Assembly (NCBI RefSeq): GCF_001678665.1
Contig: NZ_LZRP01000005.1
Coordinates: forward strand, 62,001 to 126,000
DNA length: 64,000 nucleotides
Source of the DNA: Erythrobacter sp. QSSC1-22B
Lineage (GTDB): Bacteria; Pseudomonadota; Alphaproteobacteria; Sphingomonadales; Sphingomonadaceae
Direction: 5' to 3'
Both the position numbers and the translations under genes were made by a program. Shown one piece after another: positions 1-9,365 of the stretch. Each line of letters opens with the position of its first letter. The stretch's first letter is position 1. The notes beneath the pieces are model-generated. The model searched no databases. It saw only the letters and a list, made by a program, of their open reading frames with translations, and was not told the origin of the DNA.

Positions 1-551
1 AGGCAATTCTCGACATGGCGGGTGGCACCGGCGACATCGCCTTTCGCATGGTGGAGCGCGGCGCCGAGGTGACCGTGGCCGATATCAATCAGGACATGCT
101 CGATGTCGGGATGGAACGCGCTCTCGACCGCGGGCTGACCGGGCTTGCCTGGTCGTGCCAGAACGCCGAGGTTCTGAGCTATCCTTCGCGCATTTTCGAT
201 GCCTACACGATTGCTTTCGGCATCCGCAACGTCACCCATATCGACCGGGCGCTGGCCGAAGCGCACCGGGTGCTCAAGTTCGGGGGGCGGTTCTTCTGCC
301 TCGAATTCTCGACCGTCGAATGGCCGGGTTTCAAGCAGGCCTACGACCTCTATTCGCACAAGCTCGTTCCGCAGCTTGGCAAGGCGATCGCTGGCGACGA
401 GGAAAGCTATCGCTATCTCGTCGAATCGATCCGCCGGTTTCCGCCGATGCCCGAATTCCAGAGCATGATCCGCGCGGCGGGTTTTACCCAGACGCGCGTC
501 GAACCGATCCTGGGCGGACTGGTCGCGATTCACTCAGGATGGAAGACCTGA
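1..551 (+). CDS. ubiE: UbiE methyltransferase, C-terminal part (partial at window start)
   Basis: This is the 3' part of the bifunctional demethylmenaquinone / 2-methoxy-6-polyprenyl-benzoquinol C-methyltransferase of quinone synthesis. The frame is open to base 3 and the true start lies upstream of the window. The visible part opens with the SAM-binding motif [14 protein letters not shown], then an acidic motif II region (VADINQDML), the UbiE signature [14 protein letters not shown], and the C-terminal [11 protein letters not shown] that ends most UbiE proteins. The stop lies 4 bases before the GTG start of ubiB, so the two ubiquinone genes are almost certainly co-transcribed, as in many proteobacteria. 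The family call is very secure; only the length is unknown. Confidence 0.95.
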   Translation, partial: AILDMAGGTGDIAFRMVERGAEVTVADINQDMLDVGMERALDRGLTGLAWSCQNAEVLSYPSRIFDAYTIAFGIRNVTHIDRALAEAHRVLKFGGRFFCLEFSTVEWPGFKQAYDLYSHKLVPQLGKAIAGDEESYRYLVESIRRFPPMPEFQSMIRAAGFTQTRVEPILGGLVAIHSGWKT

Positions 552-555
552 CCCT

Positions 556-2124
556 GTGACCCGTCCGGCAACCCATATCTGGCGCCTGTTTAAATGGGGT
601 CGCACCCTGGCGCGCCACGGCGCGCTGCGCGGGATCGAGCGCGACCCCAACACTCCGCCTCAGGTCAAGCGGCTGGCGCGGATTGCGCGGTTCGGTACGG
701 TCCAGCCGGCGCAGCCCGACTACGCAGGCGCGTTTCGCGCCATCGGTCCGGCGGCGATCAAGCTGGGCCAGACGCTGGCGACCAGGCCGGATCTGGTCGG
801 CGACGATGCGGCGCAGAACCTGCTCAGCCTGCAGGACAATCTCCCGCCGGTTCCCTTCACGGAAATCGAGGCTGCGATCGCCGCGACCTTTGCCCAGCCA
901 CTGTCCGAGCTCTTTCTCGAGATCGATCCGGTGCCGGTCGGGGCGGCCTCGATTGCGCAGGTGCACCGCGCGATCACCACCGATGGCCGGACCGTCGCGA
1001 TCAAGGTGCTGCGTCCGGGCATCCGCGAACGGTTCGAACGCGATATCCGGACCTACGAATGGGCGGCCGCCCATCTCGAAGCGCTCGGCAACGACGAGGC
1101 GCGAAGGCTGCGCCCGCGGCTCACCATCGCCAATTTCAAGCGCTGGACCAATCGTGAGCTCGACCTGCGGCGCGAGGCGGCCTCGGCTTCCGAACTGGCC
1201 GACGCGATGATCGGTACCGAGCGCTACACCGTGCCGGAAATCGACTGGGACCGCACCAACGGCCGGGTAATGACGATGGAGTGGATCGACGGCATCAAGA
1301 TCAGCCAGACCGAGCAGCTGATCGCCGCGGGCCACGATCTGCCCGATATCGCGCAGCGGCTGGTGCTGGCTTTCCTCAAGCAGGCGATCAGCGCGGGCTT
1401 CTTTCATGCCGACATGCATCAGGGCAATCTGTTCGTGCGCGGCGACGGCACCATCGTGGCGATCGATTTCGGGATCATGGGCCGGATCGATCGGCAGGCC
1501 CGCCAATGGCTTGCCGAGATCCTCTACGGGCTGACCACCGGCAATTACCGCCGCGTCGCCGAGATCCATTTCGAGGCGCAATATGTGCCCTCGCATCATT
1601 CGGTCGATGAATTCGCAACGGCGCTGCGCGCGGTGGGCGAACCGATGCGCGGCAAGCCGGTGAGCGAACTGAGCGTCGGGCAGATGCTCGATGGATTGTT
1701 CGCCATCACCCGCGATTTCGACATGCAGACCCAGCCGCATCTGCTGCTGCTGCAAAAGACGATGGTGATGGTCGAGGGGATCGCGACCCAGCTAGATCCG
1801 AAGATCAACATGTGGGATGTTTCCGCGCCCTTCGTGCGTGCCTGGATCCGCGACGAGCTCGGCCCCGAAGCTGCGCTGGCCGAACGCATCCGCGAAGACA
1901 CCGAGACGCTGCTGCGCCTGCCCTCGCTGATCCGGCGGCTGGATGAGCATTATCCGGCGCGCGGGGGCGCTCCCGAACCGCCACCGGTGCCCGATATCGA
2001 GCTGATGTGGGAGCGGCGCGAGCGTCGCCGCAACGAAAGTGGTGGTGTGACCGGCTATATCGCCGCGGCGCTGGCCGGAGCTGCGGTGGTGTGGCTGGCA
2101 GCGGTCCAGGGCTGGCTGATCTAG
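556..2124 (+). CDS. ubiB: UbiB atypical kinase/ATPase of ubiquinone synthesis
   Basis: 522-residue UbiB/ADCK-family protein-kinase-like ATPase, required for ubiquinone synthesis, probably by remodelling or extracting lipid intermediates. Family motifs are visible: the KxGQ motif as AIKLGQTLATRPD (Lys69), the nucleotide-site lysine in TVAIKVLRPG, the ELDLRREA motif, the catalytic-loop-like HADMHQGNLF and the metal motif AIDFGIMG. A hydrophobic C-terminal segment (GYIAAALAGAAVVWLAAVQG) is the expected membrane anchor. The start is GTG, 4 bases after the ubiE stop; no better ATG lies near. Length and domain order match the E. coli protein (about 546 residues). Confidence 0.95.
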   Translation: MTRPATHIWRLFKWGRTLARHGALRGIERDPNTPPQVKRLARIARFGTVQPAQPDYAGAFRAIGPAAIKLGQTLATRPDLVGDDAAQNLLSLQDNLPPVPFTEIEAAIAATFAQPLSELFLEIDPVPVGAASIAQVHRAITTDGRTVAIKVLRPGIRERFERDIRTYEWAAAHLEALGNDEARRLRPRLTIANFKRWTNRELDLRREAASASELADAMIGTERYTVPEIDWDRTNGRVMTMEWIDGIKISQTEQLIAAGHDLPDIAQRLVLAFLKQAISAGFFHADMHQGNLFVRGDGTIVAIDFGIMGRIDRQARQWLAEILYGLTTGNYRRVAEIHFEAQYVPSHHSVDEFATALRAVGEPMRGKPVSELSVGQMLDGLFAITRDFDMQTQPHLLLLQKTMVMVEGIATQLDPKINMWDVSAPFVRAWIRDELGPEAALAERIREDTETLLRLPSLIRRLDEHYPARGGAPEPPPVPDIELMWERRERRRNESGGVTGYIAAALAGAAVVWLAAVQGWLI

Positions 2125-2150
2125 ATCAGCCGCGACGGTTTGCGATCCGG

Positions 2151-2540
2151 CTAAAGCCCGGTGCGGCGGGCGGGCCAGGCGCGGATCGCCAAGGCGAGCA
2201 CGACGATATGCACCATCTCGACTGTCATCGGGATCCACCAATCGTCGTAGCTGCCCTCAACCAGCAGGTTGATCAGCCGTCCCGTGAAGGCGATCACGAA
2301 CAGCGCCAGCGGGGCCAGCAGCAGTTCGCCGCGCCGCCGCCAGGCGCCCCAGGCCATGAACAGCCCCGCAACGAAGAAGAAGGCGGTGAAATCCGCACGC
2401 AGCGCCGAAGTCCCCGCATTGCCGACCGTCGAGAGACCGAAGTCGCTGCCCGCCTGCGCCGGATTGACGAAGAAGCCGACCCCGACGATGACGTCGATAA
2501 TGGCCAGCAACACGATGATAGCGCTCAGGATAAGGTGCAT
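2151..2540 (-). CDS. small four-helix membrane protein, function unknown
   Basis: 129-residue hydrophobic protein with about four predicted membrane segments (residues about 3-25, 47-67, 74-92 and 104-122) and a short basic tail RAWPARRTGL. I do not recognise a named family; it looks like the DUF4345-type small membrane proteins, but this is only an impression. It is transcribed toward ubiB, with 26 bases between the two stop codons. A longer in-frame extension to about 3134 runs antisense through coaBC and is not credible, so the ATG at 2540 was chosen. Confidence 0.7.
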   Translation of the reverse strand: MHLILSAIIVLLAIIDVIVGVGFFVNPAQAGSDFGLSTVGNAGTSALRADFTAFFFVAGLFMAWGAWRRRGELLLAPLALFVIAFTGRLINLLVEGSYDDWWIPMTVEMVHIVVLALAIRAWPARRTGL

Positions 2541-2747
2541 TGCGAATAGTCCCCCCGTTGAAATCCCCTTGCGGCGATCGGCGAAACTATGCGCGCATGC
2601 GCCATGCGGTGCAAGCGGGTCCGGAAGGCCCGAACGCGCTGGCATTAGCAGACGCGGGGCGCTAGCAACCGCGTCGATGAGACGATGGGACAGCACAGGA
2701 ACCGCGCCCGACGCGCAGTGGGTGGTTGCGGCAGCAGCGGGCGCGCG

Positions 2748-4448
2748 ATGACGGGCCCGCGCATATTGCTGGTAATCGGCGGCGGTATCGCGGCCTACAA
2801 ATCCTGCGAGCTCGTCCGCCTCATCCGCAAGGCAGGCGGCGAGGTCACCTGCGTGCTGACCGATGGCGGGCAGCAGTTCGTCACCCCGATGGCGCTCGCC
2901 GCGCTGAGCGAGAACAAGGTCTATACCTCGCTGTTCGATCTCAAGGACGAGGTCGAGATGGGGCATATCCAGCTTTCGCGGCAGGCCGATCTGGTCGTTG
3001 TGTGCCCGGCGACGGCGAGCCTGTTGGCCAAGATGGCGGCGGGGATTGCCGACGATCTGGCGACCACGCTGATCCTCGCGACCGACAAGCCGGTGCTCGC
3101 CGTGCCGGCGATGAACGTGCGGATGTGGCAGCACCAGGCAACAGTCCGCAATGTGGGATGGCTGCGCCAGGCGGGCGTCGAGGTGATGGAGCCCGACGAG
3201 GGCGCGATGGCCTGCGGCGAATACGGCCCGGGACGACTGCCCGAGCCGCCCGAGGTTCTGCGGGCAATCGCCAAGCAGCTCGATCTCGATCTCGATCTCG
3301 ACATCGATACTGGCCTATCGACCGCTCTCACCGCCGCAGGCTCGGTGGCTGCACGCCAGCGCGAGGCCCAACGAGATGATCTCGGTGCCGAAGCGCTCGA
3401 GCCAGAACCCGAGGTCGAGAGCAAGGGCGCGTGGAATTCGCTGCTATCCGCGCTTATCCCGCGCAGCACGACAAAGCGCTCGCATGCCGAGATCGATGCC
3501 GAACTCGAGGCATTGCCCGAGCGCGGGCCTCTGGACGATCCATGGTTCGATTCCGGGAATACGGAAGATGACCACGCTCCGGAACCGGATTTCGGCGGTC
3601 CGTTGCTGGCAAGCAAGGGCAAGGCCGCCGCCGCGCCACTGACCGATCCGGCTGCGATCGACTTCGAATTTGCGGGTGCGAACGACGGCGCCTGGCCAGA
3701 TCCGCCTGCAGACGATGGCGCCGACCCGCTCGCAGGACAGCCGGATTTCGATTCCGATCCCAACCATCGTCCGCTCTATGGTCGGCATGTGCTGGTTACC
3801 GCCGGGCCGACCTGGGAACGGATCGATCCGATTCGCTATCTCGCCAATCGCAGCTCTGGAAAGCAGGGCTTCGCCATCGCCGCGATGGCTGCGGGTGCCG
3901 GCGCGCGGGTGACGCTGGTTGCGGGCCCTGTACACCTGCCCACGCCGATCGGGGTCGACCGCATCGATGTCGAGAGCGCTGAGGAAATGGCTGCCGAGGT
4001 CAAGCAGGCGCTGCCAGCCGATATCGCCTTTATGGTGGCTGCGGTTGCCGACTGGAAAAGCAGCCATGTGGCGAACGAGAAGATGAAGAAGCGTGGCTCG
4101 GCCCCGCCGGCGCTGATCCTTTCGGAGAATCCCGACATCCTCGCGACGGTGGCTTCGGGCCGCAACCGCCCGACCCTGCTGATCGGTTTTGCCGCCGAGA
4201 CCGAGAACCTGCTCGAAAACGCCAAATCCAAGCGCAAGCGCAAGGGAGCGGACTGGATCATCGCCAACAACGTCACCGATACCGGCGATGGCGGGGTGAT
4301 GGGCGGCGACAACAATCAGGTCCAGATCGTCACCGAGGCAGGGGTCGAGACGCTCGAGCCGATGTCGAAGCGGGATGTCGCGCGCGAATTGATGCGCCGC
4401 GCAGCCGACGCGCTGGCGGCGAAGGACGATGGCGATGGCGATGACTGA
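2748..4448 (+). CDS. coaBC: bifunctional CoaBC: phosphopantothenoylcysteine synthetase/decarboxylase
   Basis: 566-residue fusion of CoaC (residues 1 to about 185) and CoaB (about 342-566), which perform two consecutive steps of coenzyme A synthesis. CoaC shows the flavin-binding start [14 protein letters not shown], the catalytic His in [30 protein letters not shown], the PAMN motif and the active-site Cys in [10 protein letters not shown]. CoaB shows [26 protein letters not shown] and the KMKK segment. The two domains are normally joined by a short spacer. Here about 155 acidic, low-complexity residues intervene, including [10 protein letters not shown]. The start is the ATG at 2748 directly before TGPRILLV. 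The 3' end overlaps dut. Confidence 0.95.
   Translation: MTGPRILLVIGGGIAAYKSCELVRLIRKAGGEVTCVLTDGGQQFVTPMALAALSENKVYTSLFDLKDEVEMGHIQLSRQADLVVVCPATASLLAKMAAGIADDLATTLILATDKPVLAVPAMNVRMWQHQATVRNVGWLRQAGVEVMEPDEGAMACGEYGPGRLPEPPEVLRAIAKQLDLDLDLDIDTGLSTALTAAGSVAARQREAQRDDLGAEALEPEPEVESKGAWNSLLSALIPRSTTKRSHAEIDAELEALPERGPLDDPWFDSGNTEDDHAPEPDFGGPLLASKGKAAAAPLTDPAAIDFEFAGANDGAWPDPPADDGADPLAGQPDFDSDPNHRPLYGRHVLVTAGPTWERIDPIRYLANRSSGKQGFAIAAMAAGAGARVTLVAGPVHLPTPIGVDRIDVESAEEMAAEVKQALPADIAFMVAAVADWKSSHVANEKMKKRGSAPPALILSENPDILATVASGRNRPTLLIGFAAETENLLENAKSKRKRKGADWIIANNVTDTGDGGVMGGDNNQVQIVTEAGVETLEPMSKRDVARELMRRAADALAAKDDGDGDD
3279..3302 (+). repeat. CTCGAT hexanucleotide tandem repeat inside coaBC linker
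   Basis: Three exact copies of ctcgat followed by a ctcgac copy, encoding alternating Leu-Asp in the long CoaC-CoaB linker. A 6-base unit keeps the frame, so slippage would only change linker length. Confidence 0.75.
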
Positions 4449-4902
4449 CCAGGTCGGCGTGCGCATCAAGCGGCTGGCTCATGGCGCAGGGCTCGATCTG
4501 CCCGCCTATGCCACGCAAGGCGCAGCGGGAATGGATGTCGTCGCCGCCGAAGCGGTCGAACTGACTCCGGGCGCAAGGCATGCGGTCGCCACCGGGTTGG
4601 GGCTCGCGATCCCCGAGGGGTTCGAAATCCAGGTTCGGCCGCGCTCGGGCCTCGCGCTCAAGCATGGTATCGGCGTACCCAACGCGCCCGGAACGATCGA
4701 TTCCGATTATCGCGGCGAGTTGAAGATCATCCTGATAAATCACGGCACGGAAGTCTTCGCGATCGAGCGGGGCGACCGGATCGCGCAGCTCGTGCTGGCC
4801 CCGGTGGTCCGCGCGCGCTGGGAGGAGGTCGGCGATCTTGATTCGACCGACCGCGGGGAAAGCGGCTTCGGCTCGACCGGCGGACACGCGAAGCTGGGCT
4901 GA
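4435..4902 (+). CDS. dut: dUTPase, deoxyuridine 5'-triphosphate nucleotidohydrolase
   Basis: Homotrimeric dUTPase that hydrolyses dUTP to dUMP and keeps uracil out of DNA. All five conserved motifs are present in order: [22 protein letters not shown] (catalytic Asp and substrate loop), GDRIAQLV and the C-terminal arm [10 protein letters not shown]. Three in-frame ATGs (4429, 4435, 4441) overlap the coaBC end. The 4435 start gives about 8 bases from an AAGGA ribosome site at 4422-4426; 4441 gives an 8-base overlap with coaBC and an N-terminus ([12 protein letters not shown]) like that of homologues. The coaBC-dut order is common in bacteria. A strong hairpin follows. Confidence 0.94.
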   Translation: MAMTDQVGVRIKRLAHGAGLDLPAYATQGAAGMDVVAAEAVELTPGARHAVATGLGLAIPEGFEIQVRPRSGLALKHGIGVPNAPGTIDSDYRGELKIILINHGTEVFAIERGDRIAQLVLAPVVRARWEEVGDLDSTDRGESGFGSTGGHAKLG

Positions 4903-4921
4903 TCTGGGCCACAAGGCACAC

Positions 4922-4951
4922 AAAAAGGGCGACCCTTGGGGCCGCCCTTTT
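4922..4951. terminator. bidirectional terminator between dut and the DUF4136 gene
   Basis: AAAAGGGCG pairs with CGCCCTTTT around an 11-base loop. A T-rich tail follows on the plus strand, and the leading A-run gives a T-run on the minus strand. It can therefore serve both convergent genes. Confidence 0.85.
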
Positions 4952-4973
4952 ATTTTGCGATTTGATTGGCCGA

Positions 4974-5660
4974 TCAGTCGATCCGGCGCACCGTGGTCTT
5001 CTCCGGAGCGATCGAGATGCGCACCGTCTCGCCAGAACTGCCTGGGAAATCGGTGAACATGGCCTCGACCAGATTGGGCACCAGATATTGCAGGCGGTCC
5101 GAAGTCGACATGGCCTCGGCCCTTCCTTCGAACAGCCGTTCGCCGGTCGCGGCGCGGTCGATCTTCATATCGATGCCGCTGGTGTAGACCGTCGTGCTGG
5201 TAACCTCTGGTCCGCCGAACCAGGAATCGTTGAAGCCATAGCCCCAGCGACTGCCGTAAAAGGGCGAACGATAGCCGAAGCGCGAGCGGCTGTAGCCATA
5301 CCAGGGATCGTAGAACGGATCGCGGAAACCGGTGGTGCGGATTCGTTCGCGGCCATTATCGACGCTGTAATCGAAGCGGACCAGCAGGCTGGCGGCCTCG
5401 GGCGAAGCGGCCTGCGCGTAGCCGAGACGCTGCATCTGCTCTTCGACCCGATCGGCGTACATCGCAAATTCGAGCCCGCCTGCCAGCGCCGGATCGTCCG
5501 CCACCACGGCGAAGCTCTCGCCCGAAGGTGCGGGAAGCTGCGTCTGGAAGCGCGAGACATCGGCCTTGAAAGGCGTTGCGCAGGCAGCAAGACTGGCGAG
5601 GATGATGGGAACGGAGGCCAGCTTGATGGTGCGCCCCCAACCCTTGTTCGGGGTGGTCAT
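4974..5660 (-). CDS. DUF4136-family outer-envelope lipoprotein
   Basis: 228-residue protein with a lipoprotein signal: a hydrophobic stretch LASVPIILASLAAC whose Cys (about residue 27) fits a lipobox. The mature part resembles DUF4136 lipoproteins: an N-terminal FKADVSRFQTQLP strand, LEFAMYADRVEEQMQRLGY and a C-terminal GRAEAMSTSDRLQYLVPNLVEAMFTDFPG. A Tyr/Phe/Gly-rich insertion (YGYSRSRFGYRSPFYGSRWG) lies in the middle. Function unknown; envelope location is inferred from the lipobox. It stands alone between two terminators or gaps and converges on dut. Confidence 0.85.
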   Translation of the reverse strand: MTTPNKGWGRTIKLASVPIILASLAACATPFKADVSRFQTQLPAPSGESFAVVADDPALAGGLEFAMYADRVEEQMQRLGYAQAASPEAASLLVRFDYSVDNGRERIRTTGFRDPFYDPWYGYSRSRFGYRSPFYGSRWGYGFNDSWFGGPEVTSTTVYTSGIDMKIDRAATGERLFEGRAEAMSTSDRLQYLVPNLVEAMFTDFPGSSGETVRISIAPEKTTVRRID

Positions 5661-5810
5661 GGTGGTATCCTTTCGAGGCTGACTCGCCGCATGCAGCCGG
5701 TTTGCAACGATACGCTGTCAGCATTCGATCAGGGTGTAAACCATCGGGCCTGAACCACGATTGAATGTGTGGCAAATCAGACGTTTGGTTAACTCCACCG
5801 GTTTTCGAGA

Positions 5811-6887
5811 TCAGGCCCTTACCAGGCCCAGCGCGCGATAGACGGAGTCGAGCGTCGGGCCCGCCAGCGTTCGCGCCCGCGCGGCGCCCTTTGCCAGGAT
5901 GGCGTCGAGCGATTCGCGGTCCTCGAGCAGTTCGGTAAACCGCTGAGAGATCGGGCGCAGCGTCTCGACCAGCAATTCGCCCAGCGCCGGCTTGAACGCG
6001 CCGAACCCTTGCCCGGCGAATTCGCGCAGCACGTCTTCGGCGCTGCGATCTGACACCGCTGCGTAGATGGTGACGAGGTTGAGCGCCTCGGGGCGGCCCA
6101 CCAGCCCGGCCAGTTCGCCCGGCAGCGGTTCGGGATCGGTCTTGGCCTTCTTGATCTTGCGCATCACGGTCTCGGCATCGTCCGAGAGGTCGATGCGGCT
6201 GAGATCCGACGGATCGGATTTGCTCATCTTGGCGGAGCCATCGCGCAGGCTCATGATCCGCGCCGCGACCGGCGGGATGAAGGGTTCGGGCAGGGTGAAG
6301 ATTGGCACATCCTCGCCATTCTCGTTCCTGGGGGCAAAATCATTGTTGAACTTCTGCGCGATGTCGCGCGCCAGCTCGAGATGCTGCTTCTGGTCCTCGC
6401 CCACCGGCACGTGCGTGGCCTGATAGAGCAGCACGTCGGCGGCCTGCAGCACCGGGTAGGAGAACAGCGCGACCGACTGGCCCTCGCGGTTCTTGCCGGC
6501 CTTGTCCTTCCACTGCGTCATGCGGTTGAGCCAGCCCATCCGCGCTGTGCCGCTGAGCAGCCATTGCAGTTCGGCGTGCTGCGGGACCTGCGCCTGGTTG
6601 AACAGGATCGAGCGCGCCGGATCGATCCCGCAGGCGACCAGCGCGGCGGTCATTTCCAGCGAGCCACGATAAAGCTCGGCCGGAACATGCGGCTGCGAGA
6701 TCGCGTGCAGATCCGCGAGGAAGAACAGGCACTGGTTCTTTGGTGCGCTACCGCCTCCGGCTACTTGAGCGCGGCCGTTGCCATCGGCGGTGATCTCGTC
6801 CTGCATCCGCACCCAGTTGCGGATCGCGCCGAGGTAATTGCCGAGGTGGAGATTGCCGGTGGGCTGGATGCCGGAAACGACGCGCAT
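5811..6887 (-). CDS. trpS: tryptophanyl-tRNA synthetase
   Basis: 358-residue class I aminoacyl-tRNA synthetase that charges tRNA-Trp. The HIGH-type signature is TGNLHLGNYLGA (residues 9-20) and the KMSKS loop is AKMSKSDPSD near residue 219. The typical TrpRS segments FFLADLHAIS, GWLNRMTQWKDK and YPVLQAADVLLYQA are all present. A short Gly/Ala-rich insertion (ITADGNGRAQVAGGGSAPKN) precedes FFLADLHAIS. The start is the ATG at 6887 (MRVVSGIQPTG), 4 bases after the murJ stop. It therefore sits last in a secB-murJ-trpS transcription unit. Confidence 0.96.
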   Translation of the reverse strand: MRVVSGIQPTGNLHLGNYLGAIRNWVRMQDEITADGNGRAQVAGGGSAPKNQCLFFLADLHAISQPHVPAELYRGSLEMTAALVACGIDPARSILFNQAQVPQHAELQWLLSGTARMGWLNRMTQWKDKAGKNREGQSVALFSYPVLQAADVLLYQATHVPVGEDQKQHLELARDIAQKFNNDFAPRNENGEDVPIFTLPEPFIPPVAARIMSLRDGSAKMSKSDPSDLSRIDLSDDAETVMRKIKKAKTDPEPLPGELAGLVGRPEALNLVTIYAAVSDRSAEDVLREFAGQGFGAFKPALGELLVETLRPISQRFTELLEDRESLDAILAKGAARARTLAGPTLDSVYRALGLVRA

Positions 6888-6891
6888 GATA

Positions 6892-8535
6892 TCAGGGAGC
6901 CTTCTTCTTGGTGAGGGTAGCGATCCGTTGCCGGTCGATCGCGCCGACGGCAAAGGCCACTCCGAAATAGACCACTGCGGCGCAGCCGACGAGCACCGCC
7001 AGAGCGAACAGCCGTTCGATGAGCCCGGCGGCGAAATAGCCGGTCAGCAGGTCGCGCGCGAACCACAGCGCCGCCCCCATGGCTGCGGCGGCGACCAGCT
7101 GGCGCGCGATCCGCAATACCAGCGCGGCGGAGGCGACATAATGCCTACGCCGGGCAAGGACGACCACCAAAAAGGTTACATTGATCCATGCGCCGACGAC
7201 GCTGGCCAGAGCAATCCCGGGAACCCCGTAGCCCATTCCCTCCAGCACAATCGTCGGCAGCGGCAACGCCAACAGCCAGAGATCAAGCGAGCCGCCGATC
7301 GAAATGCCGAGGTTCAGCACACAGGCCGTGACAAAAACCCCCAGCGAAATAAACGCGGCCACAACGGGAGTCCTGGTGTCCGCCCGGGCGTAGAAATTGG
7401 GCACCAGCACCTTGACCAGCACATAGGCGGGCAGGCCGAGCACGAGCACCGCCAGCACATTGCCGGTCACCGCCGCATCCGCCAGATCGAAACGTCCGCC
7501 CTGGAAGATCATCGTCACGAACGGGGTCGCGCAGATGGCCAGCGCCACCGCCGCCGGGATCGTCAGCAGCATCGCCAGCTCGATCGCATCGGACTGCACC
7601 CGGTCGGCGCCCTCCTTGTTCTTGGCGCCGACGAATTTGGACAGCGTTGGCAGGATCGCGGTGCTCAGCGCAATGCCAATGATACCCAGCGGCAGCTGGT
7701 TCAGCCGGTCGGCGTAATTCATGTAGCTGACCGAACCGCTCTCGAGCTGGTTGAGGAAATAGAGCTGCACCAGCGTGTTGATCTGATAGGCGCCGCCGCC
7801 GATCGCCGCTGGGAGCGCGATGACGCCGAGCCGTTTTACTTCGGGCGTCAGACGCGGCCACAAAAGCTTGGGACGGAATCCTTCGACCCGGACCCAGACA
7901 TAGAGCCACACCAACTGCATCACGCCCGCGCCGGTCACCGCCCAGGCGATGCCATAAGCGGTCTGTTCGACGCTGGCGCCGGTGACGGCCATCCACCTTT
8001 CGCCCAGCAGCAGCGCGGCGATCAGGACGATGTTGAGGATGATCGGAAAGCTCGCGCCCGGCGCGAAGCGCGAGACCGAGTTGAGCATGCCGGTGAACAG
8101 CGTCACCAGGCTCACCAGCACGATATAGGGGAACATGATCCGCGCGAAATCGACCGCCATGCCGAACTCGCCCGGATCGATCGGCTTGTCCGCCAGCAGC
8201 CAGATCACCCCCGGCATCGCCAGCAGCAGGATGGCGGTCAGCGCGATGAGCACCGGCAGGAATACGCTCAGCACATCGTCGCTGAAGCTGCGCGCTGCTT
8301 CGAGCCCGCCGTCGCCGTGGAGGCGCTTGGAAAACATCGGCACGAAGGCGGCCGAGAACGCGCCCTCGGCGAACAGCCGCCGGAAGACGTTGGGAATGAT
8401 GAACGCCTGAAACCATGCGTCGGTCACCGCATTGGCGCCGAGCACGCGGCTGAAGATCATCTCGCGTGCCATGCCGGCGACCCGGCTGACCATGGTCAGC
8501 CCGCCGATCGTCCCGACGTTTTTGAGCAGGCTCAC
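6892..8535 (-). CDS. murJ: lipid II flippase MurJ
   Basis: 547-residue MATE/MOP-superfamily integral membrane protein that flips lipid II across the inner membrane for peptidoglycan synthesis. It begins with the typical MurJ N-terminus SLLKNVGTIGGLTMVSRVAGMAREM, continues with DAWFQAFIIPNVFRRLFAEGAFSAAFVP, and has about 14 hydrophobic segments. The family Arg residues of the central cavity lie within these stretches. It starts 24 bases after secB and ends 4 bases before trpS, consistent with one operon. Length is usual for alphaproteobacterial MurJ. Confidence 0.95.
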   Translation of the reverse strand: MSLLKNVGTIGGLTMVSRVAGMAREMIFSRVLGANAVTDAWFQAFIIPNVFRRLFAEGAFSAAFVPMFSKRLHGDGGLEAARSFSDDVLSVFLPVLIALTAILLLAMPGVIWLLADKPIDPGEFGMAVDFARIMFPYIVLVSLVTLFTGMLNSVSRFAPGASFPIILNIVLIAALLLGERWMAVTGASVEQTAYGIAWAVTGAGVMQLVWLYVWVRVEGFRPKLLWPRLTPEVKRLGVIALPAAIGGGAYQINTLVQLYFLNQLESGSVSYMNYADRLNQLPLGIIGIALSTAILPTLSKFVGAKNKEGADRVQSDAIELAMLLTIPAAVALAICATPFVTMIFQGGRFDLADAAVTGNVLAVLVLGLPAYVLVKVLVPNFYARADTRTPVVAAFISLGVFVTACVLNLGISIGGSLDLWLLALPLPTIVLEGMGYGVPGIALASVVGAWINVTFLVVVLARRRHYVASAALVLRIARQLVAAAAMGAALWFARDLLTGYFAAGLIERLFALAVLVGCAAVVYFGVAFAVGAIDRQRIATLTKKKAP

Positions 8536-8559
8536 GCCCGAGCCCTGATCAGCGCGCCG

Positions 8560-9093
8560 TCAGGCGTTGCCACCGGGCAGGGGCTCCTGGCCTTCGCCCT
8601 GCTGCTGAGCGCGCGCGGCGAGCTGCTGCTGGTAGAGCGCGCCGAAATCCATCGGCTCCATCATCAGCGGCGGGAAGCCCGCATCGCGGGTCGCATCGGC
8701 GATCACGCGGCGGGCGAAGGGGAAGAGGATGCGCGGTGCTTCGGCATAGAGGAAGGCATGGGCATGCTCGTCGGGCAGGTTACGCAGGCCCGCAAGGCCG
8801 CAATAGCTCAGTTCGACGAGGTAGAAATTGCCCTTCTCGCCCTTGGCGGTGATGTTCACCTTGAGCTCGACTTCGTGCACTTCGCCGCTGACGGGGGTCG
8901 CGCCGATGTTGAACTGCAGATCGATCTGCGGCTGGTCGGTCCACTGGAAGCAGGCCGGCGCATTGGGGTTCTCGACCGAGAGATCCTTCACGTATTGCGA
9001 GATCATCCCGGCGGCGGGCTGATTATCCGCGCCGTTGGCACCGGCTGCGGGATCGGGATTGATGTCGGTGAGGATATCGCCTTCGTCGGCCAT
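8560..9093 (-). CDS. secB: protein-export chaperone SecB
   Basis: 177-residue cytoplasmic tetrameric chaperone that holds preproteins unfolded and hands them to SecA. The core begins after an acidic N-terminal tail: YVKDLSVENPNAP, the beta-sandwich EVELKVNITAKGEKGNFYLVELSY, GLAGL, the membrane/peptide-site helix APRILFPFARRVIADATRDAGFPPLMMEPMDF and a Gln-rich tail. The start ATG at 9093 follows about 270 bases without a gene, so the promoter of the secB-murJ-trpS unit probably lies there. Opposite it, timA reads away, making this a divergent pair. Confidence 0.95.
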   Translation of the reverse strand: MADEGDILTDINPDPAAGANGADNQPAAGMISQYVKDLSVENPNAPACFQWTDQPQIDLQFNIGATPVSGEVHEVELKVNITAKGEKGNFYLVELSYCGLAGLRNLPDEHAHAFLYAEAPRILFPFARRVIADATRDAGFPPLMMEPMDFGALYQQQLAARAQQQGEGQEPLPGGNA

Positions 9094-9365
9094 GATGCGT
9101 AGTCTTTCGTGTCAGTGTTGGCGCTGCGGTACCTGTCGCGGGCGGCTGGTTGGGCCCGGCACCGGTTCGGTGGCGCGCGTAGCACCTGCCAATCTGTGCG
9201 GCAACTGCGCTGCACGGGACGGGGCGGGCCCGCAAAGCGGCGGGAAGAAGCCGTGCGGCGTGTTGTCCATTTGAGTTTTACACCTATGTAGGGCAGGGGT
9301 AAGCTACGAAAATCTCGGGCCCGCGCCGCTTGTTCGATCGGGCCAAAACTGCAGGTGCTTGTTAC

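Noticed and set aside
6838..9102. 754-codon plus-strand open frame
   Set aside because: Runs antisense to trpS, murJ and secB; rich in Arg/His/Gln with no domain. A by-product of high GC in third codon positions.
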